64,000 nucleotides of DNA from Cricetomys ansorgei (GCA_026225945.1 JAMJFZ010001133.1:1617501-1681500), one strand, 5' to 3'. Positions 35,731 through 48,061 are shown, counted from the first letter of the stretch. Translations and numbers: made by a program. The notes: generated by a model not told the origin, from the letters alone.

Positions 35731-38002
35731 ACATTTACAAGATAAATGTGAAGATAAAGCAACCATAAGATTACTAGCACACTGTTCCTCTCATGCATGT
35801 TCCCATTTGACAAAGAAAACAAATTTAAATAGACTCAGGAATGCACTGTAAAATACAAAAGGATAATGGAAAGAAATGGTTTTATGTTTAGGGTGTTTTT
35901 TTTTTCATAATATCTAGGTTTAGCTATTGTTCACATGTTACTACAAAGTGAGCAACATGTTTAACTATGCAGAAAGAGCAGGCTCCAGTTCATCATTGAT
36001 TACCCAGGGACTCTGAGGATACTGTATATCACACTTCTAAGCCACCATCTCTGACCTGCTACAGAGCATGACGAACAAAAATGATGTCAGAACAATTAAG
36101 TGTACATAATAGAACTTGACCTTGCCTTTGCCTTTATCTCCAGAGAAGAAGAATAGAGGTAAGGAGAAAAGGAAAGTATATTGCATTTTGGATAATATCC
36201 ATCACCAAAATACCATCTTTTCCTTAATTCCTCCTTTTTGTGTATTTTTTTTTATAATTTCATACATGAGTACTGGATTTACATTTCTCCTTTGCCTCTT
36301 CAACTTCCATTTCCTCTTCTCTCTTGAGGCCATGACCTCTTCTTCTATAATGAACACACACACAGGTGTGCACCTGCATGCTCACACATGTGTGCGTGTA
36401 CCCTCACCCTCCCTCCCCCAAAACTCTTGAGCCCCTTTGGTGTTGCTTCTAGAAACAAGTGTTTAGAGCTCACCACTAGGGGGAGTTAAGAGTTGATGAA
36501 GAAGTTGAAACAGGAAACTCATTAAAATGATAAGCTGGCAGAAGAGGGCTGGGTATGACTGAGTTGATGAGCCAAATACAACAAGGAAACGCAAAGAAAT
36601 TTGCCATTCATTTTAGGAGGATGAAAAGGTTGAGACAGGAGAGCTCACGCATACAAATGAAGCCTTTGGGAAACGTCACTTCAAATGGGACTATAGAACT
36701 GCATCAGAAGGTTTGACAAGCAAGAAGACTGAAAATGAAGCAAAAAATTAAGTTGAGAAAAATATACCAAATATGGGTTTGGGCATATTTGCCTAACTGC
36801 TAAATTTTTGTAAAAGAAGAAAAAATTCTTTGACAGCAACAGAAAAAGAAATTACATCTTCATTGATTTTGAAATACACACACCTTCATGAAATCCAATA
36901 CACTGACCTCACTTAAGGTATAATTTCAAAGACAGTGACTTAAGGATGGGCCAAAGCTCACAAAAGTAGCAACTTCCAGGGCCCATTTACATTGCTTGCA
37001 GACAAGGTCTGAATCTCTTTTCCCTTGCAATTGTTTCTGCTTCCATAACTATGGGGAGGAGCCTGGTGAAACCTGTAAGTCTTAGGGGCTCTCTGAGACT
37101 TGTGATGTAGGCTGACTTCCAGAGTCTTGAAAGCTTCTTCCATGTCCTGACGCTTAAACAAGAGAGTCCCCTCCCACCAGGAAGGGATGGGATCCAATCA
37201 AAGGAAATAGATGCACAGCAGTGAACCCTTAGGGATGAAGTGAGCTTTGAGAACATGTTGCAAGAGCATACACTAAAATCTTTCACTGGAGTCTGATTGC
37301 ACAGCAGTCATATTTTCCACACAAGGTTTGCTTATGGCTCTCATAAATAGAGCCCTCTCCTCTCCTGAGTAATAAATACTGCTCTGTGTCTGGAAAAAAA
37401 AATATAAATACTAAAATGGAGACGGGATAAAATGAGTTGATGAGCGTAGTCAAATAATCAAGACATATGTGATTTACCCTCTCCTAAGCCAAAAGTAATT
37501 GACTTGGTCAACAATTGTGGAAAATATCCAGTGTACATAAAATATATAAGACTTTAAATGGCTTGAGTTTTGGGCAAAAGTCATTGAGTCTTCCTTAAGA
37601 AAGCATCAGGTATTTAAATCATTTATTTTTTTACTAAAACATATTAAAAGGAACTACTGCAGCCTAAATAAATATAGCCCCATGTACTGGATCCAATAAG
37701 CTCAAAACAATAAATTTCACTGACTGCCTCAGCTGAATCCAGCATACTCTGAATGTTCTATGCATACCATCACTCAAGACAGTATTTATGTTTCTCCTGG
37801 ATTGTTTCATAATCCACACTGTAAATTCACCTGTTTCGTTTGGAAAAACATCTGATTCTTGCTCTCTACTATCTTACCCTCCTTTTTTTTCATTTCAATA
37901 TGGACAAAGAAAGGTTTTTCTTCAAAGCATGGTAGGTAGGCATAATAGCACATTTTAGTTTGAGTTAACATCACATACTCTTTTTTTAAAAGACTTATTT
38001 AT
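35731..38002. other. Unassigned DNA, no gene seen
   Basis: About 2.3 kb. It includes short AC/GT-rich patches (36355-36410) and small frames (36116-36430; 36958-37286 minus) without recognisable domains. Confidence 0.35.
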
Positions 38003-38210
38003 TTTAGGTGTGTAAGTTGTAAGTCTTTTTCCTGTATGTATGTCTAGGCACCACATGTGTGCCTGGTGCCTGCTGAAGTCAGAAGAGAGCATAGGGTACC
38101 CTGTAATTAGAGTTGTAGATGGTCTGAGCCATCACATGGGTATTGGGAGCCACACTCAGGTTCTCTGCAAGAGCAGTAAGTCTTCTTAACCATAGAGCCA
38201 TCTCTCCAGC
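38003..38210 (-). mobile_element. B3-type SINE, antisense
   Basis: 'caccacatgtgtgcctggtg', 'gcatagggtaccctgtaatt', 'tattgggagccacactcagg', 'ttctctgcaagagcagtaag' and 'catagagccatctctccagc' match the reverse complement of B3. Confidence 0.9.
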
Positions 38211-38860
38211 TTTTTAAATTTTAAATATATAAATGAAGAGTGTGCACTTTTGGGTACATGGCCTTATGATCTTCAAGTCTACTTCTACCACCCAGGCATC
38301 CGTGTGCTCTCTTATTAATGCAGTATCGCACCAGCCTCCAAGAAGGAATATCCCAAACCACCATAACACCCTGGTTTTACAACTCCATGAATTCCCAGGT
38401 ATTTCAGTTATGTAAGAAAAAGTCCTTTGTAATAAGGATATTTTGAGTAAACATCTCTCACTTTAATTAAGGAAATTTTAAATGATTTATAACCTTAGAG
38501 AAATAGTTAGCAAAGTTAAGATCATTTAGCCTAGAAAAAAAAAAAGATTTTAATAGAAACATAGTCCATCACTGAATGAACAAAACCCAAATAAAAGTTT
38601 CTAGTACGCCATTTCATAAAAAGTAGAACGTATGTCCCGAGTATGGTGACAAGAACTAGATTTACTGAGGTTTGGTGTAAATTCTGTGTCTTCTGGGAAC
38701 GATGGCCTCTTATTTTTATAACTCTGAGAGTGAATGCTAAAAGACTTTGTGGCCGGCCAACGTACAGTAGCCTTAGCGATGAAGAAGTTGAGATTCAAAA
38801 GCAATAGGTGATGAGAGACATGAGAACTGTGGAACTAGTGGACAGTTTAGTGATTTGCTG
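38211..38860. other. No gene or recognised repeat
   Basis: Nothing identified. Confidence 0.3.
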
Positions 38861-39225
38861 AGCACATGGCTCGGTGGTTAACCACTTACCATGCAAGTGT
38901 GAGGACAGGGTTTCAAATCCCCAGAACCCATGTAAATTCCAGGCTGTCACAGAGAACCACCTATAACTCCATCTTCAGAAGGTGGAGACAAGGAAATCCC
39001 CCGTGCCAGTGAGCCAGCCATATCCCACATTGTAGGCTTGGTTGAGAGATCTTGCCTTGATCACTAGGGCGGGAGAGCAATGGAGGGTGGCTCCTGACAC
39101 GGACCTCAAGCTTCTACATGCGAGTCCAAACATGAACACACAGCCACAAACAAGCGCCCTTCACACACAGACATCTACACACAGACATACACATGAAAAT
39201 GGAAAAATACCTGAAGAGAAAAAAG
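38861..39225 (+). mobile_element. B4-type SINE, sense
   Basis: 'gagcacatggctcggtggtt', 'accatgcaagtgtgaggaca' and 'caaatccccagaacccatgt' form the tRNA-like head. 'aggctgtcacagagaaccac', 'aaggtggagacaaggaaatc' and 'gtgagccagccatatcccac' form the B1-like body, with a CA-rich tail (39135-39190). Confidence 0.85.
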
Positions 39226-39361
39226 TATAATAAACTCCACAGGAGCTTGTGATGCTATGTGAAGCAGATTCTGTTTAAGTTTCCAACAGCCTGTGTGTGT
39301 GGACACAACCCAGCCATCTAAATTCTCATGACCTGCAAATTAGGAGGAACTCTACGAAGGT

Positions 39362-39585
39362 GTGGCTGGAGAGATGGCTCAGTGGTCAGGAGCACCTGCT
39401 GCAGTGACAGAACTCACTTCTGTCTCCAGCACCAATGTTGAGAAGGGCCAACTGCCTGGAACTCCAGCTCCATGGGATTTGACTCGCTCTCTGAACTTCA
39501 CATAAGCCTATACTCACACATGCACAAACCCACACACAGAAGCACACAGACACGCACAGTTAAAGACTAGCAAATCCTTTTAAAA
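39362..39585 (+). mobile_element. B3-type SINE, sense
   Basis: 'gtggctggagagatggctca' head, 'ctccagcaccaatgttgaga', 'ctggaactccagctccatgg' body and a CA/AC-rich tail (39510-39560). Same orientation as the B4 element 140 bp upstream. Confidence 0.92.
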
Positions 39586-41049
39586 TGTAATCCATTTGAA
39601 AGAACGTATTTGAACTAAGGAGTTTTTTATGGCCGTTGCTGTTTTCCCTTGTACTGCTATTACCACATGTGGGGTTCAAGGAGCAGCTGAGGACAGTGGC
39701 ACACCATCGAAGCATGAATCTATTCCAAAAGCTCAAAATAACTGTCAGGACTGCGAGCTGTGGATGAGAAGAGAAGCAAATGCCAAGGCTCAGAGCCCAA
39801 GGCTGCCCTGTGCACGTTTTGCCATTCTGCATAGCCAGGTCTGAGTGGAACAGCAGCACAGTGTTCTCCTCCTCCCACTGCCCCTCCCAAGCTCTTATAG
39901 TCCTGGGGAAAGAGACAGCATCACATCTAAATCTGGTCCTCATTACTTGTAGTATTTGAAGCATAAATTAGCTTCAAAATTGCTAACCTGTAAACTAGTG
40001 AAGAAAATTCTCCAACCACAGCACCTTAATTCTATATTTACGTTTTTGGTTTGAACCTTACTTTAATTGAAAATGTCCTTTCCTAGAGCTAATTAGGCTA
40101 GTGTTTCCCCTGCCTCTCCCAGGCAGTCGTGTTAAATTTCTGCAATACAGTTATATCTACTATTATTTTTATTGCAGTTTGGGGTTTTCCATGTGTCCTC
40201 CTTGATTGCAATTATTTGTGTAAATTTTCTCTAGGTGAAACATCTCCAGAGTACTAAGTTTCCAGTTGGGCAAGAGGTCTGTTCAGTGTTACACCCAACC
40301 TTCCTTCTGTGGCATTTCTGATTGTCATTCTTTTCATGGGCTTCCTCCATCTCTTATAAATGACTGTAAGCAAGGCACAGTGAAACCACCAAACTATACC
40401 ACCCTGTGGGTAGAAAGAATAGTTTATATGAGGGAACAAAATCCCAGGCTATCTCTCAGCAGAGTAGAGAACAGAAGACCCAGGAAGACCTTGTCAGTTT
40501 TCAGGGGACAGGTAGCAGGGACAGGTAGCAGGGACAGGTAGCAGCAGGAGGATTGTTGCAGCCAGAGCAGCCTGGACTTAGCATGGAGATTTGATCAGTT
40601 CTCCTAATCTGGAATAAGTGCCCTTTGCTGGACCTAGTTGACCATTAGGGATGGGTAAGAAAAGTAATGGCTTTTCCTGAGAAACAGAAACCTGAATTAT
40701 GAGTTTTCTGAGGAATTCTGGGTTTTACAGAATAGCAATCTTGTTTGCCCAGTCAGAGTCCTGCCTGCAGCTGTGCCCAGACTATCATTTAGGACATTGT
40801 TGATGGCATTTGGGGGCCCTCTTTGGACCTAACAGTGACCATTCTCCTAAGTTTGTGGTTTGTTCTCCTGTGTAATTTTTGTTCAAATGAGTAAACACTC
40901 TTGTTTTTTTGTTTAAAAAAAAAAAAACAACACAATTTTTTTAATAATTGAAATTTTTTCTATCCTCTCATTAATTTCCTTATATTGCTATTTTCTTGTT
41001 ACTCTCTTTTTATTTACACAGGTTTTGTGCTGAATTTTCTGAATGCTGA
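39586..41049. other. Unassigned DNA; one 13-bp triple repeat
   Basis: No gene. A 134-codon minus frame (39560-39964) and a 71-codon plus frame (39629-39844) overlap and lack recognisable features. Confidence 0.35.
40505..40543. repeat. 13-bp tandem repeat, three perfect copies
   Basis: The unit 'gggacaggtagca' is repeated three times without a mismatch. Confidence 0.97.
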
Positions 41050-41335
41050 ATATTTGTGCCCCCCTCCCCCATCACGTGTGTTGAAATATGAAGTGCTGGT
41101 GAGTGTGACTACTGGAGGTCATCAGGCGAGGAGGTCGCAGCCCTCTGGGCTGGGATAAGCCTTTCACATAGACTTGGAGGCTCCTCAAAAATAGGAATTT
41201 GGGTTTTCCTCAGTCTCCAAATTCACCAGGTACTGGATGGTGTTCCTGGGCCTTTAGAGTGGAGAGGGGCACATTCTGTGTTACAGCCACACAGCATGAA
41301 GTAGTTTTCTTACTACAGCACAGACAGGTCACTCA
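41050..41335 (+). mobile_element. Probable old LTR/MaLR-like repeat
   Basis: 'gaatatttgtgcccccctcc', 'gtgttgaaatatgaagtgct', 'ggaggtcatcaggcgaggag' and the far-end block 'actacagcacagacaggtca' follow a common mammalian repeat with the pattern 'aatgtttgtgtcccccc...gttgaaatcc...ggtgattaggtcatgagg...ttatagcagcccgaacgg'. Family not named. Confidence 0.45.
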
Positions 41336-41890
41336 TTTTATTGTTACTGCTTTCTTTCCCCCTACTCTTTAAAGCCTTTAGTGATAAGTCTTTTCAAATG
41401 TACCTCATGTTTTATTCTACAATACAATTTAAATATCTCTTTTTAAACATACAACTTCATGAGAACTTTAATTTTTCAGGTAAAAGCCCCCTTTTGGTCT
41501 CTGTTTTCAGTAGACTCTGGCTTTGCGACATCAAGATTAACTGATACTGTGTATACTATTTCTAATTTCCACTCCTGTTTCTATGTGTGAGGCATGACCC
41601 ACTGTGTACACTCTTCAGGTTACACAGGCACGAAAGAGGAAAATACACTGTTTTATAAGGGAACAAAGCTTGAAAAATATCCACAAAATTAATTCTTTGA
41701 TGATTTTTGTGCTCATTTTTCTAACAGTCTGAGAAGGAGGAAATTTAAACTCCACCCTCCAGAAAACAGGCTGAAGCAGTGTCCACACCAAGGCTGTGTC
41801 CTTCTCCTTTCTGGAGACATTTTCCTTTTTGCCATCAAACATTGAAACTAGATGAATTCCAAAGTGTCCCTGGCTCCACCCACTGCTACA
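41336..41890. other. No gene recognised
   Basis: A 138-codon minus frame (41615-42031) reads from the 5' LTR into this flank. It has no recognisable domain. Confidence 0.35.
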
Positions 41891-42189
41891 TGTAGATGGC
41901 TGTTTAAATTGTTTTGGTACATTGTTTGAAAAAGGGATGTAGAGGCCTTGACCTTTTTTTATTGTCTGCAGATGTTGGTTTTCTGTGGGGGATGTTTGAT
42001 TGCTTATAATCTGCACCTGAGGAGTTCTCAATGAATAAAAACACCTGAGCTGAGACGCTCAGGGTTCAACTGGGAGTATGGTGTTGGCCATGACAGTGGT
42101 TCCCTCTGCTGAGGTCTGGCAGGACTTCATCTATGAAAAATGCCCCCAGGTCTTCCATGCTGAGCTACTACAACAGCCTTACAACTACA
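41891..42189 (+). mobile_element. 5' LTR of a compact LTR element
   Basis: Nearly 300 bp, similar along its length to 43529-43841 (roughly 85-90% identical by eye over the right three quarters). Shared blocks include 'tttgaaaaagggatg', 'gatgtttgattgcttat', 'ctgcacctgagg', 'ctgagctgagacgctcaggg' and 'ctatgaaaaatgcccc'. It ends in 'actaca'. AATAAA lies at 42034-42039. The left edge is uncertain; 41884 is the alternative start. Confidence 0.8.
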
Positions 42190-43528
42190 AATGGTGCCTG
42201 CAACTTGGGACAAGACATCATGCCAACTAATCCAAAGTAGAGACACAGAAGAAGAGAAAGAAACTCCAGACCTCACAGTGTCAGGTAAAGTACACTTAGG
42301 GAAGCTACCAGAGGATGGAGATTAAGTTAATAATTGAAGGCTCCTGAAGGAAGAGGAGAGAAAGGGATTCAGCCTCTAGGAAGAGAAAAGGCTGTGAAAT
42401 TAATAAATAAATGAGAAAGAAAGCTTTGAGGTGAGAACCAGAAAATGGAGGCCCTCAGAGAAAAAGAATTCACCTGGGAGCAGGAAAAAGCAAGGTTCTT
42501 ACTGCTTTTCCTGATCATGGAGCCAATGCTCCCTTCTGCTGCTGGTCATAGCATACTGTTTCACAAACTGAGTTTTCTGATAGCTGTGTTGTATGCGTGT
42601 GAAGCTTAAGAGGTCGTGTTTGCGGTTTATGAAGAAGGGTATATATTTCCCCAAAGCGGCGGTGAGAAAAAATGCCAAACTGCCCAAATGTTTCAACTGG
42701 AGTTTCTTCCCACAGGCCCACGACCTCCCGCTGTTGTGGAAGCCTGGCTCAGAACCAAAAAGTTGCTTACTTAAACTGACCGGTTTTTTTTGTTTGTTTG
42801 TTTTTGTTTTTGTTTTTTTTCTGCTAACCTAACTAAGAAAAAGACAAGCAGTCCAGATATTTGTGATTGTGATGAGAATTCCATCCCATGAGGGAATACT
42901 TACTGCAGACAAATTGACTAGTTTTTTTTTTTGTGTGTGCAAACCAGACTCTATCTTAAAATTTGGAAAATGTTTCCTGAGGATCAGCACACAGAAACTG
43001 TTTTCCAGAATTGGCTGAAGTTGTATCTCATGCTGGCAGCCGAACTTGGTACTGTAAGAGTCACCCAGCTGGTACTGGTTTTGAAGGAAAGAAGGGGTCT
43101 TTGGAGAGCAGCTGAGGCTTGGCACTGTGAGAAGCCAGGGGAGGCTATTGGGGAAACCGCAGTCCAGTTGCAGCAAGGGACCCCAGCAGTTTTTGAGATG
43201 CCAGTACTGTGGGATGACCACCAAGAACAGCAGCAGCAGTGGAGTGGAAGCAGCCAGAACCTGGAGGACAAGCTGTGTGCGCTGCAGATCCAAATCCAAG
43301 CCCTATGGCAGAGCCCAGAAGATCATGAGTGAATTCTAGATAATTGGATATTGATAATGATTTTCTGCTGCCCAAAGACATTGCGAAAAGCTTGATAGAT
43401 GTTTGGTTTCATTTGAACCTGTATATTAGCAATGCTCATGATTGTTCCTCTTGTAAATGTTTGCTGATGTAGTGCTGAATTGTGTTGTAAAGGTAAAGCA
43501 ATTTTATTTTTATACAGAAAAGGGGAAA
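42190..43528 (+). mobile_element. Internal region of the compact LTR element (no gag-pol-env seen)
   Basis: About 1.34 kb between the two LTRs. Two bases after the 5' LTR, 'tggtgcctgcaacttggg' (42192-42209) has the position and TGGTGCC start of a retroviral primer-binding site, nearest by eye to a tRNA-Phe-type site but diverged. The region ends with the polypurine tract 'gaaaaggggaaa' (43517-43528) immediately before the 3' LTR. 'tcaggtaaagt' (42282-42292) could be a splice donor. I see no protease, reverse transcriptase, integrase or envelope motif, so it is probably a non-autonomous element, or a proviral copy deleted internally. Confidence 0.7.
42970..43332 (+). other. 120-codon open frame inside the compact LTR element
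   Basis: From the ATG at 42970 (A at -3) to the TGA at 43330 the frame is open for 120 codons, and open further upstream to about 42931 without an ATG. The product would be Gln/Glu-rich with an EQQQQW stretch near residue 90 and an amphipathic Leu/Ile/Gln C-terminus. I recognise no family. It could be a remnant of a retroviral protein, a short accessory frame, or chance; an equally long minus-strand frame overlaps it, which weakens the coding case. Confidence 0.3.
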
Positions 43529-43841
43529 TGTTGTAGAACTTTATTTTTAATTGTATTTAAAATAATTGCTTTTGTATACTCTTTGAAAAAGGGATGCATA
43601 GGCCTTGGCCTTTTGTATTGTCTGCAAGTGTTGAATTTCTGAGGGAGATGTTTGATTGCTTATGATCTGCACCTGAGGCACAACTAATAAAACATCTGAG
43701 CTGAGACGCTCAGGGTTCAACTGGGAGTATGATGTTGGCCATGACGGTGGTTCCCTCTGCTGAGTTCTGGGAGGGCTTCTATCTATGAAAAATGCCCCCG
43801 TGTCTTCCATGCTGAGCCACTATAACAGCCTTACCACTACA
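43529..43841 (+). mobile_element. 3' LTR of the compact LTR element
   Basis: It begins 'tgttgtagaac' directly after the polypurine tract and ends 'ccttaccactaca' (TG...CA ends), 313 bp. AATAAA is at 43686-43691. It is collinear with 41891-42189. Confidence 0.85.
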
Positions 43842-43922
43842 TCCAGACCTGCCTGGTCTACAGAGTGAGTTCCAGGACATTTAGAGTTACAACAGAGAAA
43901 TCCTGTCTCAAAAAGAAAAAAA
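43842..43922 (+). mobile_element. B1 SINE, 3' half only
   Basis: 'tccagacctgcctggtctac', 'agagtgagttccaggaca' and 'gagaaatcctgtctcaaaaa' match the second half of B1. It abuts the LTR end exactly; no 5' half of a B1 is present on the other side of the LTR element. Confidence 0.88.
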
Positions 43923-45065
43923 TGTCTGGCTAATTTCACAAATCCCTGTCAAAAAATTTTATCCAATTTTTAAACCTAATACAGTTGGAAGAATATAGCT
44001 ATGAGAAAATGAACAGGATGTAAATGTGATTTAAGTAAGCTCAATAAGTAAACAGTAAAACTGAACATGTTAATTTTTCATTGAAGTCATGTTAGCTCAT
44101 AGTAACTTAATTTAACTGCAGATGTTTTAAATTTAAGTCCACTCATAATGACAGTCTTTAATCAAAAATAAAATGTAGGACAAAATGCTTATAATATAAA
44201 ATATATGAATATTATCAGATTTATCATATCATATAATTACTCATGTATTATAATATATTCACATACAATGTTTTTATATTTACATATTACAGTATATTCA
44301 TATATGTGAATATACCATTTTATATGTTTTGTGCATCATAATATTTATAAATATATATTTATTTACATAAATATGTATGTTATATATGAATATATATTAT
44401 AATATATATATATATTCTGAAAAATGATGGAAAAGACATGATCATGAAGAAGGGAGAGCAGAGTACAGGTGAAAGTAGCCTAGTCAGAAGGAAGAGGTGG
44501 CTGTGCCTTGTGCTGCAGACACATCAGGGTGCACAGACTGGGCCATGATGTTGAGTTTAGTGTGAACTCACTGAATGAAGTCAGTCAATCCAACAAGTGA
44601 GATGCTTCTACGGAGGTGGTGAGCGAGCCGAGAAACTGAGGAGGGTTCACAGAGGAGGAAGAGTAACAGCTGGAATTCGGACTCTCTGGTGTTCACTCTA
44701 CTGTAAGCAGGAGCAGTAAAGATGAAGATAGCCAGAGACGGGAAGATAGACAATTCTGGTTCTGTTCTGTTTTAAATCTAATGGAATACATTATAGTTTT
44801 TATAAACGTAAACCAAGTTATTAAAGGTGGAGAGAATAATGAAGCGGAAATTGCTGGGATGGGGAGAAGGATTCCATCGCTAAAATCTAGCTGTTGCTTT
44901 GGACATGAACGTCACAGACAGGGTGTGGTCACAGGCGATGAGACCCAAGGCAAAATGGGGGAGATTTTCAAACTACTTCTCTACTACTTTTCTTGTTTGT
45001 CTCCGGAGCAGAAAACATGTTAAGAAATACCAAACGTTTGCTCAGCTCGGGACAAGAGACCAGAG
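43923..45065. other. No gene; AT-rich tract at 44185-44420
   Basis: 44185-44420 is imperfect TATA/ATAT low-complexity DNA. Frames at 44568-45023 lack recognisable domains. Confidence 0.45.
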
Positions 45066-45228
45066 TGAATGCCAAGTGGGTAAAAGCATGAGTGCAACCC
45101 CTCAGACCTACACGGTGGGAGGAGAGGTCCACCCCTGTAAGGTGTTTCCTGGCCTTCACATTTGCACATCTCTACACAGACATGCGCACATACACATATC
45201 AACAAATAGCTAAATAAATAAATATGTG
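45066..45228 (+). mobile_element. B4-type SINE, sense, diverged
   Basis: 'ccaagtgggtaaaagcatga', 'cctcagacctacacggtggg', 'aggagaggtccacccctgta', the CA-rich 'catgcgcacatacacatatc' and the tail 'taaataaataaat' follow the B4 3' portion. Confidence 0.65.
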
Positions 45229-47551
45229 GAAAACATTTAACAGGAGGAAAGTCATGGAAAAGTCATTCAAGAGAGAAAGATTTGGAGAGATGGATTATGA
45301 TTCGGGAGAAGAAGTCAACACCAGTTTAAATGTAGTCTCACAAATATACGAATGAAATGGAATCATAGGCAAATGCAACAGATCCTTTAAGAGCATCAAC
45401 TGATGGACACAAATAAGAATGTTCAGTAGAACATAATGAAATCATGTAGTAATTAAGCATTTTCTTGCTTTGAATTACTTTACAAATTTGCATTCTATCT
45501 ATGTTCTATGACTTGTTACACATGTTGATGGTTCACAGAAGAGATCCTTTCTCTGAAGTGAACACTTGATTCTGTAGCCAGCCTCCCATGGCCACTTTAC
45601 CAGTCTCTTCTCATTTTGCCACACCTCCATAACATAGGAGATCTGGTGCATTAATGTCTTGCTTGGATTAATTCTCCTAACGTTATAGTTGTTCAACTGC
45701 CGTACTACGAACTCAGACCGCAAATTTAGATATGAAAAAGAAACTTGGAAAATACACATAACTATGCCCAATGGTTTGTGCACACACACTAATATAGACG
45801 GTGATATTTGAACCTCATTCAGAAACTGGTTCCAAATCCTCAGGTTTGCATCTGATTAAGACGTAGCATCCTCAGGATGTCCTTTGTCGCCCATCTGCAG
45901 CAGCCTGTGGTACAGCACTCTGCCCTCCGCATGGGGTCAAAGTGCTTGAACCTGACATTAGTCTCCCTTCCTCTTCACCACACAGCCTTCAAGACTAGAA
46001 CATAGATACAGAGCCTCCCTTGTGTACCTCCCTGTGCACAAAGCCACATGCACTGAGCTGAGATTGCCAACGGCTTGAAGCAGCAGGCCTTGGGAGATGC
46101 CCGAGAGTTACAGAGAGGAGTCAGTGGCATATCCATCCAGATCACTCTTCATCTTGCTTCTGGATCCTACCTTTCCTCTCCAACCCTGTGGAATGTCTAG
46201 TGAAATCAATAGTGGTTCTCCTGTCTCTGCACAGCCTTCCTTACCATACTGGAGCCCATCCCATTCCCTCTAGAAACTTGTTGATACCTGAAAGACAGAA
46301 GGATTCTTCTGTTTCCTGACTCCTTCTAACACGTTCCTTTCCCAGCCCCCCTCTCCCACCTCCACTAGAAATGACAGCTGCTAACCACACCTCCATTAAT
46401 GCCTCCCAACTTTAAAGAGCAAAGTGCATGTCTTGCTGAAAACAGCAGAGAGCAAAGGAACGTTTAAGATTTCAAACCCATCTGCCCACTTCACTAGCGT
46501 GACCATGACTCCACATTTGCTGAACTAAGGGGAACCAGAGCATTCCATCCACTGCAGATAATGCAGGAATGTGGGTTTCACTTCCACTGAAAACAAGGAA
46601 ACGGGAGGTTTACATGTTCAGCCTTCACCGTTAGGGAATTAACTCAATTTTATTTCTGGAACACCAATAAAATGATATGTCCTCCGAAAGGCAGGAAGAA
46701 ATCATCTTCTACTTACATTTAAAAAAACAAAAATCTGGCCATGTAACTAGGCCATTTCTTACAATGAAATCAAGTCAGAAAAAAAAAAAATCTACAGAGT
46801 GTTCACAAACGTGGGCTCTGTCTTCAGCTCCAACACAGCTGCAGGAGTAATAAGTTTGTGATTTTGAAGAGGCTTGTGGTTAACCTCACAGCATGGAACG
46901 AATTATCTACAATTCCACCCTTCATTTAAACACCCATTCTTGAAATGTGTCGATGAAGTCAGAACCTGGACAGCCAAAGATCAACCACAGCAGTGGCCAC
47001 TCTCGTGGACCAGAGCATTGGTTACTCATAGTTTTCCCCATTATTTTCCTTAATTATAACAAAATGCAGGCGTGACCCCCCAAAGCTTTATGCTGTTGAT
47101 GTCACATACTAAGTCAAGAACACCTGTAAGGTTTTACTTTGAGCTGGGCCTTCCCTGTGCAAGTATCAAAGTTAAGTACCATTGGCATTTAAACAACAAA
47201 GTCTGACCTTGTGTGAAACATTTAGCTTATGCTTGACCATTCTTTACCCAAACTGAGTAAGCATATCCTTTTGAAGATACTTAATAATATTTTGAGACAT
47301 CTTTAACTCCTAACCCTGCCCACCAACGATATAGCCGTCTAGGTGGGCTTAAGACTGAGAGAACAAGGAGAATGTCCCTCTAAAGTGACTGTCAACATTC
47401 TTCCCACATTTCCAGGCCTGGACACCTGAGAATTATTCCTTATCCACTCCCAGTCCCTTCCTTGTCACATCTCATTCCTTACAAATTGGGTGAAAAGGAG
47501 AAAATACAGGCAAAGAGAATTTTCCACTTAAAAAAAAAATACCCATCTTTA
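45229..47551. other. Long unassigned stretch, no gene seen
   Basis: About 2.3 kb with no SINE or L1 signature and no notable open frame (45499-45789 minus, 96 codons, unrecognised). Confidence 0.4.
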
Positions 47552-47742
47552 GTGGGGCAGAGGTGGTACATACCTTCAATACTAGCACTTGGAAAGCAGA
47601 GGCAGGGGGATCTCTGTGAGTTCCAGGCCAGCCTGGTCTACAGAGTGAGTTCCAGGACAGCCAGAGTCACAACAGAGAAACCTTGTCTCAAAAAACAAAA
47701 CAAAACAACAGCAATAACAAAAAACACAACAACAACAAAAAA
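47552..47742 (+). mobile_element. B1 SINE, full length, sense
   Basis: 'ttcaatactagcacttggaa', 'agcagaggcagggggatctc', 'tgtgagttccaggccagcct', 'ggtctacagagtgagttcca', 'gagaaaccttgtctcaaaaa' and a long A-rich tail (47690-47742). The least diverged SINE in the window. The 102-codon frame over it is repeat-derived. Confidence 0.95.
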
Positions 47743-48061
47743 TCTTTTCTCTGTGACACATCATCCATAAAGGTCCCTAAATTAAACACCTCATACTGAG
47801 TAGATTCCAGGGGTCACTGGTTAGAGTTTGGCTGTAGATCGTAGCTATTTGTTGCTACCTTCAGACAGTTGTGTCAGAGAATAAGGACCGTTTAGCAGGT
47901 AATAAAATAGCAGCCTTTGTGGCTTCTGTGGGGCTGTCCCAGAGCTAAAGAGGGATTTGAAGCATGCTTGGAGCCCTGGAACTCTCTCTCTGGGAGTGGA
48001 AGGCTTCTTTCTCCCTATATGGCCATATAAAGTCTCTGACTCTGGTTCCCAGGAAAACACC

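Noticed and set aside
42829..43381. 156-, 95- and 78-codon minus-strand frames
   Set aside because: They lie opposite the internal region of a plus-strand LTR element and resemble no protein. Several share the same DNA in different frames.
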